64,000 nucleotides of DNA from Emergomyces orientalis. Taxonomy: Eukaryota; Ascomycota; Eurotiomycetes; Onygenales; Ajellomycetaceae. Numbering within the stretch: the stretch's first letter is position 1; the number at the start of each line of letters is the position of its first letter. The translations under genes and the position numbers were made by a program. Below the pieces are notes generated by a model. That model was not told the origin of the DNA. It saw only the letters and a list, made by a program, of their open reading frames with translations, and made no database searches. Shown one piece after another: positions 1 through 12,064 of the stretch. Location of the stretch: NCBI GenBank assembly GCA_002110485.1, contig MOWL01000067.1:744001-808000 (forward strand), written 5' to 3'.

Positions 1-789
1 CTTGGCTTTGCTAACAACAATCTTTTCTATATCACCGTATTGTCCAAAATACTGGTCTCCGCGCAAGGTTTGTAAAAGTTGACTTTCATCTCGTATCGTG
101 GGGTTGAGGCCAATGACATAGACAAGGTTCTTCTGGACAACACGGACGCCGGCGAGGTTTTTTCGACTGGAAGCCTCTATTTCTCGTTTTTCGGCTTCCC
201 GCTTCTTCGCTGCAGCAGCTTTGCGATGTTTCAATGCCAAATCCGCTTTAAACCTAATACAGTGGTAATCAGTATTAGCAGGAGTTGATATTACGGAATG
301 GGGTGTAGAAGGGTAGGAGGTGGGCTCACTCGTCGGCATCGGGAACTCTGTATTGGATTGTGCTTTCATCGTATACGCGTCTACAGTTTGGACATCGACC
401 TTCTTCACTATGCGTTTTTATATTATTGTAGCAAAACTGGCAGATCTGCGAGGAATATTAGCCGCCACAGCCTGGATGAAATGTTACACATTTACCCCCC
501 ATAAAAAGGAACGTTTTTTGAGGAAGCCAAGTCCATTCGCAACGAGATCAAAGAATATGATAGAAAAAAAGGAAAAAAAACATACCTGATATCCACAGGG
601 GCATGGCTTGAAGTTCTTATCCGACAGGTCGAACTCTTCGATGCAAAGGGGGCTATTGCAGGAAACCGATTATCAGCCAAGATGGAACAAGTTATAGATG
701 GCGGCCGGAAAGGACAGCGAGCAGAACCAAACTTACCACGACTCGTCATCATCATCGATAACTGTGTCATTTTGTGTACGGGATGACAT
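1..789 (-). CDS. NOT4: CCR4-NOT E3 ubiquitin ligase subunit NOT4 (N-terminal part; runs off the window)
   Basis: Exons read on the minus strand: 789-737, 652-586, 445-330 and 253-1 (continues off the left edge). The product begins MSSRTQND, then an acidic stretch, then a C4C4 RING with C18, C21, C35, C37, C42, C45, C58 and C61 (start CPLCIEEFD, end GRCPNCRR). It continues into a Lys/Ala-rich helix and the start of an RRM (NLVYVIGL near the left edge). This order of RING, linker helix and RRM is diagnostic of NOT4/CNOT4, the ubiquitin ligase of the CCR4-NOT complex that acts in mRNA decay and co-translational quality control. All three introns are GT-AG and keep the frame. The start is the first ATG in frame with the RING. 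It is divergent from the complex I subunit gene, with 486 bp between the start codons. The C-terminal part lies outside the window. Confidence 0.93.
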
Positions 790-1152
790 CTCGACAAGTC
801 TTCTCCCAGCGATCCTAGCGCAACGCTTCTACAACTATGAAATTGATCCAGCGTTCGAGAACTCATGTACAAATTGGGGGGGGAGCAGAGCAGGTGGAAG
901 AAGAATTTGAAAGCGGCAAGAAAACACAACGCCGTAGAACCGGAGCCGTTAATAGACGATGGCAGCAGGCCAGCGCAGGGGAGATATGTCTAGGGAGCGT
1001 AGAGGAGTGTTGCAGCGTCGTTGGTGCCAGCGTGGTGATGGCGAGAGAAGTTTTGCAAAGAGAAAAGACGAGGAAAAGAGAAAGAAAGAACGAGGAATGA
1101 GCTTTCTGTCCGCGCTAGGCCTGTTTGGGGACGTTGTTTAAGTCAGCAAAGT

Positions 1153-1160
1153 CATGTGAT
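1153..1160 (+). promoter_or_regulatory. RTCACRTG-type element in the NOT4 / complex I divergent promoter
   Basis: CATGTGAT, which is ATCACATG on the minus strand, lies about 116 bp before the ATG at 1276. RTCACRTG is the consensus known for Cbf1-type bHLH factors in yeasts. Its use here is inferred only from position and from similar sites upstream of other genes in this window. Confidence 0.35.
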
Positions 1161-1275
1161 TTGATTTATTATGTAATCCTTCTCATCCTCGTTCCAACTT
1201 CTCTGAGCCATTTCGGGACATCTAGAGAGTACTTAGGTATCCAATCCTCGTCCACATCCCAATTGATCCGCAATC

Positions 1276-2296
1276 ATGGCGTCTGCAAGGCCTGTCATGC
1301 GTCTGGTGGCCAGTCGCTCTCTGGCTTCTACTCCTAGACCCTCATCTGCACGCTTCTTTTCCGCGGGTGCCCCGTTACAACAGACAAAGGTCGTATCAAA
1401 CACACCAACCCCCAACCTACGAGAATCCCCTCGTCCCGGTCAGTCCCCAGCTCCCTTCTCGAGCAATCTTTTCAATGAAAGTGTCTATATCAATTACATG
1501 TTTACTGACTTTTCCTGAATGCCTCCAGCCGTCGGGGAATTACGCCGTGCCATTATCAATCCCGGAGACAAATACGCCGAAAAGTCCGCAAGCCTACACA
1601 AATATGGCCAATACCTCATGTCCTGCCTACCGAAATATATTCAACAGTTCTCCGTCTGGAAAGACGAATTGACCATCTACGTGCCCCCCTCAGGCATCAT
1701 ACCCACTTTTGTTTTCCTCAAACAACACACCGCGGCGGAATATACCCAGGTTGTTGACATCACCGCTGTCGACTTCCCAACCCGCGACCAACGTTTCGAG
1801 GTCGTATACAATCTTCTCAGCGTGCGCCACAACTCGCGGATACGTGTTAAGACGTACGCAGACGAGGCAACCCCCGTGCCAAGTATTACCTGCCTGTACG
1901 AGGGAGCTTTGTGGTTCGAGCGTGAGGTGTATGATTTATTTGGCGTATTTTTCGTCGATCATCCTGACCTCCGGCGGATAATGACGGATTATGGATTCGA
2001 TGGGCATCCGCTCAGAAAAGATTTCCCATTGACGGGATACACGGAAATCCGTTATGATGAGGAGAAGAAGAGGATTGTCGTTGAACCATTGGAAATGTCG
2101 CAAGCTTTCCGGAACTTCCAGGGGGGTACTTCTGCCTGGGAACAGGTTGGAGATGGTATCGACAAGACACCAAGTGAAGTTAGTAAACTCTACACTCATT
2201 ATGTATGATATCCCCGACTAACCCATGCACCCACAATAACAGTTCAAGTTGCCCACCCCTAAACCTGAAGAAAAGAAGGAGGAACCAAAAAAGTAG
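1276..2296 (+). CDS. NADH:ubiquinone oxidoreductase 30 kDa subunit (NDUFS3/NuoC family), mitochondrial
   Basis: Exons 1276-1438, 1529-2178 and 2243-2296; 288 residues. This is the peripheral-arm complex I subunit next to the iron-sulfur chain, matching NDUFS3, bacterial NuoC and N. crassa 30.4 kDa. The N-terminus (MASARPVMRLVASRS) is rich in Arg/Ser/Ala and lacks acidic residues, as expected for a mitochondrial presequence. The family signature is complete near residues 184-215: EREVYDLFG, HPDLRRI, TDYGFDGHPLRKDFPL. The last exon encodes a Lys/Glu-rich tail (LPTPKPEEKKEEPKK). Reading through its donor (GTTAGT at 2179) would instead give a short alternative end at 2208. The tail matches other fungal members as I recall them, so I prefer the spliced form. 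Confidence 0.95.
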
Positions 2297-2583
2297 CACA
2301 GATATAGTGTATAACATTTTGTTTCCGTTTATTCTCGTGCATTCATTCCACTGCCGAAACTATAATTTTCCTTGTATCGATCTCATGTATATACTTCACT
2401 AAATAGTTGCCTAGACTTGCTCACTGCATTTCTCTCGTACCTACATGCCCGTCCAAGTTGTACCGAAAGGAAGAAAAATCAAATCATCCTAACCAACTAA
2501 TAATTGAAGAAAGTATAAAAGAGCATAATAGGTTACCCGAAGAGACCCGACTCATCCGCCAACAACGTAAAACAGAAAAATAC

Positions 2584-3885
2584 CTACCGCTTCTTCGCCT
2601 TCTCAGTCTCAATCCCCTGCCCCTGAAGCACCAGCTCATCCCTCTCCCACATCAATTCCACCACAGCCCCCGCCACTCCAGAAACAGCACACAACAAAGC
2701 CACCTTAATCCCTAACCCAACACACCCCACACTAACCTTGCGATCGTGATGCGCAGCTACGTACAGGTCAATAGCCCAGAGCAGCATCCCACCCGTCCCC
2801 AGTAGCTGATCCCACTGCAGGAACCACAGCGCACCTTCACCAAAAGACTGCACCTGGACACCCGACCAGGGCATAGCGTTCAGAAACACGCGCTCGGGGC
2901 GCAGGGCGGTCGCGACGTCCTGGTTGAAGAGGATGGGTAAGATCGCTGCGGCGAGGGATAGGAACCAGGACGTAATGTGCGGGACGGCGGTGAGTGCGAA
3001 GGCGAAGGCGTAGACGCGGCGGAGGGCAGAGAGGGTGCGTTTGGCGTCTTGGGATTTGGAGGCTGGCGTTGTAGAGCGGAATAATGTCGTGATGCGGGTG
3101 GTTATGGAGTGAATGAGCCAGAGCCAGATGGGCCAGGCCTGCCAGAAGGCGATGCGTTCTTGGGTTGATTGGAGGAAACCTATGGTTGTTTCAGGGAGGA
3201 CGAGGGCGAGGGACGGGAGGAGGTAGCCTAGGATTACGCTGAGGGGGATGAGGTTTACACCTGTGAGGGAGCGTGGGGCAATGCTGATGGTTTGAGGGAC
3301 TGGATTTGAGAGCGTCTTTGACGTAAAGAGATGTAGTGCTGCGTAGATGGGCATGATGAACCCGAATGTACCTAATTGCAGGAGGACGCCGGATATAACA
3401 GGACTGTAAACTCATATATTAGTTAAAAATAGATTTTTATATTCCATTATTTCTCTTGAAAAGTTACTCCAGGGGGAACCTAGAGTATCATAGGAGTAGG
3501 ATGTATTATCATATATAAAAAAACATATCTTCACGTACTACAACACAAGCAAAGACTTATTCCCATTCCGAAACGTTTCCAGCAGCACCAGCGACCACAG
3601 GCTACCTATGGTCCCAGCAAAATTCAACCCATGCAAGGTTGCGGTGGGCGAGCTGCCATCGACTACTGGCCAGAAGAACGTTATCAGATTGGAAAGTAAC
3701 TGGTCTAGCGTATGGACGGTGGTGAGGTCTGTTCTCAACCGCTCATCTGTTTCAGGAAGGGTGCCATCAGCTATGGCCTTCTGGAGCATGGGCATAAAGC
3801 CATTTTGATGCGCAAATATGAAAATGGAATAGATGGCGAAGAGGGAGATGAGGGGCAGCAGGAATCTGATTGCTCCGGTACACAT
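2584..3885 (-). CDS. Multi-pass membrane protein of an uncharacterised fungal family
   Basis: Exons 3885-3539 and 3403-2584; 388 residues. The junction splits a Tyr codon with donor GTACGT and acceptor TTTACAG. The protein starts with a hydrophobic helix (residues about 6-25) and has roughly seven more hydrophobic segments. A soluble loop near 35-60 contains DERLRTDLTTVHTLDQLL, and the C-terminus is Lys/Arg-rich (TEKAKKR). The loop followed by a ...FFWPVVDGSSP motif looks like a recurrent fungal membrane family, but I cannot name it and no catalytic motif is visible. It is convergent with the complex I gene, 287 bp apart. Function unknown; probably an intracellular membrane protein. Confidence 0.8.
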
Positions 3886-6812
3886 TGTGAGGGAGGCAGT
3901 TGGTTATGGTTACTCCTTAGGAAAGTGTATGGGTTATATATCTGGATGATATCTTGATCAGCTTTAAGTATACTTTTGCGAGGATATCGCGGGGTTATAT
4001 CCAGCTGGGTTAGGGTTTGGTTGCCTTGGGTACCCTGTCTTCGCGGACACTTGCACATGCAGCTACTCGTAGATCTCGGACCCTTTTTCATTTGTCTCCA
4101 GGAAGCATACTTCATGTGAATGTAATAATACCTTGAAAGTTAGCCCCGGAGAAAAAAAATGGCTTGTAGGTTAACAAAGAACAGATGGGCGTTATTTTAT
4201 TTCAAAGCTCCAGGCAAAATGTGGAGATGGAGATCCGCTATTGTGAAGCTGTATTCATACCTAGGCACGTACCGAGGTTGTTACCTACCCCTATTTTAGC
4301 CTCAGGGAATGTTCACTGTGACGTCGACATCAACTTTTAACAATTCAGGAGAGCAGAAGGATTACTTGATATACATTACCCTGGCAACTAATTTATCAAG
4401 GTAGGGAACAGGGCTTTCGCTGATAAAGCTGTCCATAGGAATGTAACATATATCGACTGTAAGATGGGACTTGCACACCCAATATCGCTGATAAATATTT
4501 GAAGTCAACTTTGGCCCTTTACGTGAGAAGACCCTCACTACGCCATGAAACCAGCTGTGTCCGCTTCCTTGAACATGGCTGAATTGTCAGTGGCAAAGCA
4601 AAAGGACGAAAGTTACGGTATTTGTGCAGAACAAAAATTGAGTCATATAGAATGAAATACACCGCGCGGGAAGAACGAACTGGCAGCTGGCGAGATGTAC
4701 TGTACATGTCAGGTCCGAAGGATTCTTCCCATGCTGTCTTTTAGCAATCCAGCTAAAGTTGGGCAAGATGGTGGTAATCGAGGTCAGTAGCAAAGAGGTG
4801 AACCCAGTGGAAGCAGCATGTAGCCTGAGCCGGTGGCGTTGTCGCCTTCTGACTCAGATGCTGGGTATGCCGCGGGAGCCCAAAAGATCTGATTGAGGCG
4901 CCAAGATGGTGTTTGATACCTCTCTGAAAAAAAGGACGTATTGAATATTAGATAGACACAATAGAAAACTCATTTTCCAGTTGCCTTTTAGAGAAAGCAG
5001 TGGTTGGCACATTAAATCAATGCTTTTCATATGGCGGTAAAGGAACGGGCGCAAATTAATATACGCGGTAGATTCATTTCTGAGGAGAATATCTGCAATA
5101 TTGAAGTTAATCCTGAGGAGGTCGGACTTTGGATAAAGAGGTGGATAGAGCGATGGGCATCAACTAGAGCAAAGCCAGTAGAAAGATCCGAGAAGTATTT
5201 GTTTCCCTTCGGGATAATCCTCCAAGGCAATAACATATTTCACCAATCTAAAGTAGATGGAATGCGGTGAACATGTTTTTAGGGTCATGATGCCGTTTCC
5301 CGAACCTTCGTAGGGCTGTAATTCCTGGACGATACATTCAGACGAGAAGAAGTTATACGGATTTAGCGAAGTGGTTGGGGGGAAGCAACAAGATCCAGCC
5401 GGGTTTCTGTGTGCATCAAAAGAATGGTGGAATTTGGGCTGGCGTTTCCGTATATACTCCATCTCAGAAAATATTGAGTGGCTAGCAGTTTTCAACCAGT
5501 CAGCAGTTAGCGGCAACCACGCATTCTCATGTAGTATACTCCGTACCCAGAGCATAATCTCCAAAAGTAGCTACTTGCTCTACCGAGCTTCTGATGCTTC
5601 TTGCCATGCTAGATTTTCAGCATAATTATGTGAGACCCCAGAGAATGTCCAAGGTTAAGCTATTAAGACATGATGACGTGATTTGGCGAATATCCACGGT
5701 GATTTTATGTGTATATTCCGACTCAAACACCGTGTTACGCGCGAGGCCAATAGCATGCGGGAAAAAGATGTCGACAATGCAATCTTCGCATCCAACCATT
5801 TCACTTGTGCCACATCGAAAGATAGTTATTAACTTAACCTCCCGCTTTGTTAGCAACTGCGGTGATGGTATAACTTCAGAAACCAGTCCATAAACAACAA
5901 CATCGAGTCATTATCTCGTCCGTAGCCCTGGAATAAAAAATAATAATAAATAAACTGGCCATATCCAAACAATCCGTCTATCGGTACGTGTTAATAGAGT
6001 TTCCAAGCGTAATTGATATCGAAATCCAACATCAATTCACAACGGCTATAAATCTGGCAAGGAACCCACACCCCAGTTTTCCATTCATCAGCACATTGGC
6101 AAAATATCAAGATTTGTGATAGTGTTTACTCCTGAGTTGGTGTGGAGGTTTGCCGATAAAAGTGGGGCGAAGTTGGCTGCCGCCAAGCTTTCGGCGATCG
6201 GCAACCACAAAAAACCATAAACTCGGCACTGGAAGGGAAACCGGCTATTGCATTGTGAACAACTAACTCCTAACATTCGAAGGCTGGTATAAGTTTCTCT
6301 GAATATTATTTTGCGTTACACAAGGGGTCACCAGCGGCTGCCCGTTAATTATTTGTAGGAGCTGATGTAGAACAGGGACCTCAACAAGTATCCAGGATGC
6401 ATGAGCTGAATATTAATCTGCTTGGAGAACACGAATCTAGGTGAACATTTTGGCTACTGGCCAACTGCTTTTTTGAGATTTTGCGGGTGGGGGGAGGGGT
6501 ATAGGAGGACAGCCTCGTAGCTCGCCAGACGAGGACAAAAATGAAAGGAGAACAAAAAACAAAACCAACATCTGACAAAACCTATAAACTCCAGTTCATC
6601 CCTCATGATATACCAGACTTTGCTGTAGCGCACCATTTTGCCGAAAGTTCGCATCCCTTGTTTGTATACCGGGCCATATAAAATAAAATAAAATGCATAG
6701 AACGTTATTTCTTCCTTTTTTTTAAAAATTTTTTTTTGTAACAGAAATCCCAAACAAAATAGAATGAAGAGAAAACCATTCGCTAAGCGTTCAAATACCG
6801 AAAATTCCATCA
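3886..6812. other. Gene-poor interval, about 2.9 kb
   Basis: No convincing complete gene is seen. Open frames are short and on both strands. The only coding-like stretch is on the minus strand between about 5160 and 5890 (separate entry). No terminal repeats, tRNA-like folds or long tandem repeats were recognised. Oligo-T/A runs occur near 6710-6740. Confidence 0.5.
5160..5892 (-). pseudogene. Possible gene remnant or unrecognised small gene
   Basis: Two open blocks lie head to tail on the minus strand. One is about 5890-5626, with MVGCEDCIVDIFFPHAIGLA and a following ESEYTHKITVDIRQ. The other is 5570-5160, with KRQPKFHHSFDAHRN, LNPYNFFSSECIVQELQ and YFRLVKYVIALEDYPEGKQ. Their composition looks coding. 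The second block is preceded by a plausible acceptor (GCAAGTAG), but the first has no good donor (only GGTCTCAC), and no clear start codon joins them. A further open block may follow after the acceptor-like CTCTAG near 5163. I recognise no family. It could be a decayed gene, a gene with introns I cannot place, or chance. Confidence 0.25.
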
Positions 6813-8995
6813 TCAAACACCCCCAAAAGAGTCGAATAGATCGTGTAGTTGGGCTGAGATATCACGCGGCCATTCGAGATCAGTAAAAATCATTGTAGAA
6901 TTTTGCGTTAACAATATTTCGACTAGGGGACTCGTTTGGATCGTAGCAAAGGGGAAAAAGTCCATGACATTTATAAGCGTGCCGGTAGCGAGATCGGCTA
7001 ATTCGGATAGTGAGTTGGTGGGTCGAACATCCATCAGGTGTGTTGGAGACCGCTCTTCAGAGACAACAAATTCATTGCTCGCAAGAAGGCGGTCGAATTG
7101 CTTGTCCAACATGCTCGCAGACGGCCACATTTTGGCCATCTCTTTTAGAGCGATTTTGAGGATTTTGATGTGGTTGTCCGCGGTTTCGGTCAGGTTGGGT
7201 ATTCGACGCGCATGTAAAAGTGCTAAAATCGCAACTGCAATGTGCCACCCGGCCATACCTTGGAGAAATCGAATGGAACCCCTTGCTAAAAAGTCTTCGA
7301 AAATACGAGCAACGCAGGAGGCAGAGAGAATCGCAGTAGTATACGCCTTTGCGAGAGGCTGGGAGGATTTGGTTAGGTAGAGAAGGGTTATTGTGGTAAG
7401 GTACGGTAAATGTAATTGATGCACGTCTCGGTTGAATGGTGTCGTGCGATTAGTTGCGATGGGCAAGCGCAATGGGTCAGGTAGGGACTGGACCCAATCA
7501 ACCAATTCTCTGGCTAAATGCCCCGGAAATTGTGTTGTTTCGGCCTTTTGGAAAAGGTATTTTGCAACTTTCCCAACATCGTTGGAAAGTCGAACCCAAT
7601 ATATGAAAGTTTGCGCTCGGAAATGGTCCTTTGGTTCCGGGAAATCTTCCAGTGACGGTTCTCTGACATTACAGTCTAAAGGATCAATGATACAAGGCCT
7701 GCCTTGACAGATACTTGTTAGGCGCTCTCTTGCCTGCAGGCCCTGTTAGCTGGTAATTCGATCAAAATTAACATGTTCTTAACTTACAAACAATGTCCAC
7801 CAAATCCTTCGTCGCAAACCGGGTGTTTCATTTGGTCGCATAACCTGCCCTGGTTTTGGCTCGCGGTGTAAGCCGATTTGTTGCGCTAACCTGATGGCAA
7901 CGCCTGTCCACCACCATACAGTGTCAAGGCTGGGGTTATTTGGGGCCGATCCCCACCAATAAAATAGAAGTAGTGCTTTCATGCAGGTAACCGGATTACT
8001 TTCATGGTTCTCATAAAAAAGTGCTTTCGCGCGGTTGTAGTACACAATGGGGGGGAAATGTTGTAGAACTGATGGCTGAATTCGGCTTCCAAGGAGCGCC
8101 AATGCTTGGTTAAGGAGGACGGATTTAGACTCCTCCTGCTCTGGGAAGAGAGTAGAGTTGTCGAGAATGGGGCACCACGTGTAGCAAAACTGAAAATAGG
8201 TGTCCATGAAGCTTTCTTGCAATGCCGGTGGGGGTAGATCCATAGGTTGCAACACCGGCTGAGTTGAGTTTAGCTGGTTTAGGGCAGCGGTGTTATCCAG
8301 CATCTGCAGAAAGCCTGATTCACTGGAATACAACGCATTTTGGCCGTGTCCGCTATCGCGACTCTTTACCGGTAAAGAGCCGGTCCGGGCTGACAGAAAT
8401 TGGGCGGTTGGTTGGCGAATGCCTTCCGGTATACTAGGATAAGAAAGTGGTTGCCTGGTAATTCCTCCAGAAAAGTGGGAAGAAGTACTTTCTGTGACCA
8501 TTCGATCATCTGATACGACTCGCTGAGCAGTTGGTTCAGCTTTAACATGAACCTGGCTTTGATTGCACGGTGTTGAGCTAGAAGTAGGGTCGTATGGCAA
8601 TGACACAATGGGCAAAGAATCAGCAGCACCAGTATCGTCTAAGCTACCATGCCGGATGGAAACCCGATTACCTGCTCCGCGTTTAGATGGACGAATTCTT
8701 TAAAATCGGTCAATATATGATATTATATGATTCAGCACAATATTCAGCACACTTACCGGCACTCATTCCCAGCGACTTCGCATCTTGAGCACCTCGGAGA
8801 TTCGCATTCGGAATTGTTGACTTGTAGGTCACATTTAATCTATGATACTGGTCAACATACACGGTCTTTGCGATCAGTTTCATTGCATCCAGTTACCTTT
8901 TTCTCATGGCAACGAAGACAGACCAGGCGGGCGCGCTTATTTCCTCTTGGCCCTCTGCGAACTTTGGGCGCGGGTTCTGGTGTTTGGGAAGCCAT
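6813..8995 (-). CDS. Zn(II)2Cys6 fungal transcription factor with fungal_trans domain
   Basis: Exons 8995-8897, 8839-8757, 8697-7788 and 7733-6813; 670 residues. The binuclear zinc cluster is split by intron 1: VCLRCHEKK then IKCD, with C26, C29, C36, C50, C53 and C60, and an extra Cys (C45) in the long loop. A basic Arg/Lys region precedes the cluster. After a disordered linker the middle homology region begins near residue 200, with WCPILDNSTLFP, LALLGSRIQPS, AIRLAQQIGLHREP and RRRIWWTLF followed by ARERL. It continues helical to the end. This architecture resembles the cutinase factor 1 beta (CTF1B)/FarA type, but the regulated pathway cannot be read from sequence. It is divergent from the BUD22-domain gene, 365 bp between start codons. 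Nuclear regulator; target unknown. Confidence 0.9.
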
Positions 8996-9015
8996 GGCAG
9001 GCGTTGTTGGAGTTA

Positions 9016-9048
9016 TCAAAGAATCGTGTATGATTGCCGATGCACCAT
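9016..9048 (-). promoter_or_regulatory. Upstream ORF, 10 codons, before the C6 regulator
   Basis: An ATG at 9048 opens a ten-residue peptide (MVHRQSYTIL) ending at TGA 9016, 20 nt before the main start at 8995. It is out of frame with the main ORF. If it is in the transcript leader it may reduce translation; this is inference, since no transcript start is known. Confidence 0.4.
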
Positions 9049-9205
9049 TTTTATTTATATCCACAGCTCGCTTGCGGACTGTTAGCCGTTTTTGCTGCTA
9101 AAAACGCGTTCCGTTACCTTACAAGATGCCGAGTTTGATGTTCCCACTGTCCCGATTTAGAAGTGGAATAGCCGCTTGGCCTGCCGGGTTGACTCAGCGA
9201 CTTCT

Positions 9206-9213
9206 CACGTGAT
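9206..9213 (-). promoter_or_regulatory. ATCACGTG element in the C6 regulator / BUD22 divergent promoter
   Basis: ATCACGTG on the minus strand (CACGTGAT on plus), about 150 bp from the BUD22-domain start and 210 bp from the regulator start. It matches the RTCACRTG bHLH consensus. Functional role inferred. Confidence 0.35.
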
Positions 9214-9360
9214 ATCGGCGCAAGAACAAATTTTGCAGGAAGCTTTTGGCGCGGATTGACGACGACGTTGTGCAACCATTTTACATTTAATATGCGGTAA
9301 GAGAGCAATCAATTGCACAACTCCGATACTAAGGGGGAAGCGATTATACAAGGCACGAAC

Positions 9361-10709
9361 ATGCCAAAACGAAAACGAGGCGACTATGAGGAGTCAAACT
9401 TATCCAATTTGCATGATCGGAGACTGGGAATCCAGATCGCCCGTTTGGAACAGAAGCTTGAGCATGGTTGCCAACTAATCCACCGGGCTCTCAAAACTGC
9501 CCGTGGTTTCGAACGTCAGAAGCTAGGGCGTCGCCAGAAAACTGCGAAACAGACAAATGAAACCGCTCAGCTATCACGAATAGAAGAGGAAATCCAAGTT
9601 TTAAAGGTAGAGTTTACAACTTGTTTTACAGCATAGCTATGTATATGTTAGTTTTGAATTGACAATTGCAGGGCCTGGATTTAGGAATTACAGCGGAACG
9701 GCATTTGCTCAAACATCTTGTGAAGACGAAACGAATTGCAGAATCTCCGGCATTTGCGAGACTGTCGTCCAAGAAACCTGTCCCTGAAGGCCCAAAAAAT
9801 GGACCAGAGGCGAATGTTGTAGCCCGTTTATTCAAATCCAACCCAGTCAGAGATGTTTTACCTGGGATAATAAACGGCATACGCGAGATTCTAGGTATTG
9901 TGGACGGATTACCTACTGAAAAGGCGAAGGCGCGTGAGAACGACACGCCACGGCCCAAACTATCAAGGAAAGTGGAAGAGGAATCGAGATCCAAGCGGCA
10001 ACAAGATTTTGATAGTGATCTGGAAATGGGAGATGCCGATATGAAACAATATTATGACCGATTGGCATCTTCCTCGGAATCGGAATCGGACTTTGACGAC
10101 GAGGAGGAACACAACCATGGTGGTTTACCGCCCCATTCAGCAAGAATTGAGCCGTCCCTTTCTCCGGAATTTTCCATCGCGTCATCGGACTCTATACCAG
10201 AAACCAAGACGAAAGCTTCAAAGCCTAATAATAAGAATCCAGAAACAACATATCTTCCTTCCCTGACAATGGGTGGCTACTGGTCAGGATCAGAATCCGC
10301 CGAGGAGGACGCCGCCGCAGCTGCGATACAGCCGCGGAAGAATAGGATGGGTCAACAAGCCCGGCGGAAACTGTGGGAGAAAAAATTCGGCTCGGGGGCT
10401 AACCATCTTAAGAACCAACCACCAGAGAAAGAAAAATCGCGGGATAGTGGATGGGATATGCGGAAAGGGGCTACATCTCGTGATGAGATGAGAGGGAAGC
10501 GTGGTAAAGGAGGGTTCCCGGCGGCCATGTCGTCTCGAAAGCTCAAAGACGACCGGGTCGCACGAGCTCCGAATCCGAATTTTGAACGGCCTAGGGCTCC
10601 TCCAGCCTCAGAACAAAAGCCTTTACATCCTTCCTGGGAAGCTGCGAAGAAGGCTAAGGAACAGAAGAGCAAAGTTGCTTTCCAAGGGAAGAAAATTGTA
10701 TTCGATTAA
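9361..10709 (+). CDS. BUD22-domain protein (40S ribosome assembly factor / SRFBP1-like)
   Basis: Exons 9361-9606 and 9672-10709; 427 residues. Starts MPKRKRGDYEE and is helical and basic through about residue 150 (FERQKLGRRQKTAKQ, HLLKHLVKTKRI), which is the conserved Bud22 N-terminal region. A central acidic Ser/Asp/Glu segment follows (SSSESESDFDDEEE). The C-terminal BUD22 signature is clear: GGYWSGSES, then a basic region, then LHPSWEAAKKAKEQK and a final GKKIVFD. Yeast Bud22 is a nucleolar factor needed for 18S rRNA processing and small-subunit assembly. The same role here is inferred from the family. The single intron (65 nt, GTAGAG/TTGCAG) is in phase 0. It shares its promoter with the divergent C6 regulator. 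Confidence 0.88.
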
Positions 10710-12064
10710 AGCCACGCGAAAAGGGCAGACAAATTGCGCCACGCATATAAATTAATTGCTTTGATAATTTATGTGTTCGCAATCCCTCTAGTTTCTAAAA
10801 CGATTGTGAACATGGGGCACATGGATGAGCATATTTGTGTTCGAAGTTACTAGTTCCTGAGCCTTAATTCAAGTGATACCGTGGCCAATATGCTGCTTTC
10901 TTGGTTTTTGTTTCCAGCGTTTTCACATTTTTTAATATTTAAAAAGGTCTTTTTGATTTTACTGTACATTACCCTGAGGTACATGTAGCAGCGCTGATAT
11001 CATCATATTGTCAATTGTAAGCTGAACCAAGCTTTCCACAACCAAATTATCTTAGGCCACAGCCTGTACTCAATAAACAGTGTTTGCTTGCCAGAACAGA
11101 TAAAGTACTGCAGTAACTACAAACGTAGTTAAAATAAAGTTAATCAAGTATCAAGTAAAATGAAGCAGAAAACAGAAGACGAAGCAAAACGAAGGGCGAT
11201 ACTGTCTCGCTACAATGCGGAGTAATTCGGGTGGTGGATCAAAACTAAATCCCCAGTTTTTAGTCAATCTTGATTCAGAGCCGCTGTGGCGTGCACCAAT
11301 TTGACTGACGCCTCATGCCAACATCGAACTGTCATAATTGGTGCCCGACCTACCTTGCTGCCAGCGCAATTCTAGCAGCACTTCATCCTGCAAGGCTCGC
11401 ACGATCAGGCCACTGCTCTCGGCCGCTTTTGGGTTCACAGTAAGCTGTTCAACTGAAGGGATCCGAGGGACTTGTTCTCGTATGATCAATAATTTCCACA
11501 TTGCCACCTCAGTGCTGATTTGCCAATGAACGTTCAATGATCCGGTCTGCTGGCACTGACGCCCATTCCTCCTGTCCCAGACCAAATGGATTTTTGCAGC
11601 GGACCAGATGTCCCCGTTTGCTTTCCCCTGTTGTCTCAGGTCTAAATCGCCTTTCCTTCCACAGGATTGGCCATCACAAACATGCACAAACGGGGCAATC
11701 TGCAGAAGATATGAAACCGAAAGCAATGACTGAAAAATTGGCTCCACTCTCAGAAGGCAAAAGTGGCTGGCGGACGGCACTTCTGGCTCTAAAACCATTG
11801 GCGCCCTCCCATTGAGGGGCATGCGTACACGTTGCCCTGCATCCATGGAAAGGACACCGTCAGTTCCGCAGCTGGATTCCGCACAGCGTCACTTTTGCAG
11901 CACACCTCTTCTCTTCGTTATCGATTTTCTTTCGATCTCGCGATCACTTTCTCCATGTTGCTACTTGGTCATATGTATTCTGGTTTTGAGATAGAACCAA
12001 TTATCACTGCCAAACCTTCATGCCCAGTTGAAGAAGCCGACTCAGAAACATTCACGAAGCCATA
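10710..12064. other. Intergenic, about 1.35 kb
   Basis: Contains the 3' region of the BUD22-domain gene and the probable promoter of the coiled-coil gene. A 177-codon minus-strand frame at 11313-11846 lacks recognisable features and I treat it as chance. No repeats or RNA genes recognised. Confidence 0.5.

Noticed and set aside
2584..8995. A secondary-metabolite cluster centred on the C6 regulator and the membrane protein
   Set aside because: No synthase, oxygenase or tailoring enzyme is present between or beside them; flanking genes are housekeeping.
6813..9064. Extended N-terminus of the C6 regulator beginning at 9064
   Set aside because: The longer frame begins with GTG, not ATG; the first ATG in frame is at 8995, directly before the basic region and zinc cluster.
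11313..11846. 177-codon minus-strand frame
   Set aside because: No domain, no hydrophobic or repeat pattern, no splice context; overlapping plus-strand frames are equally open.
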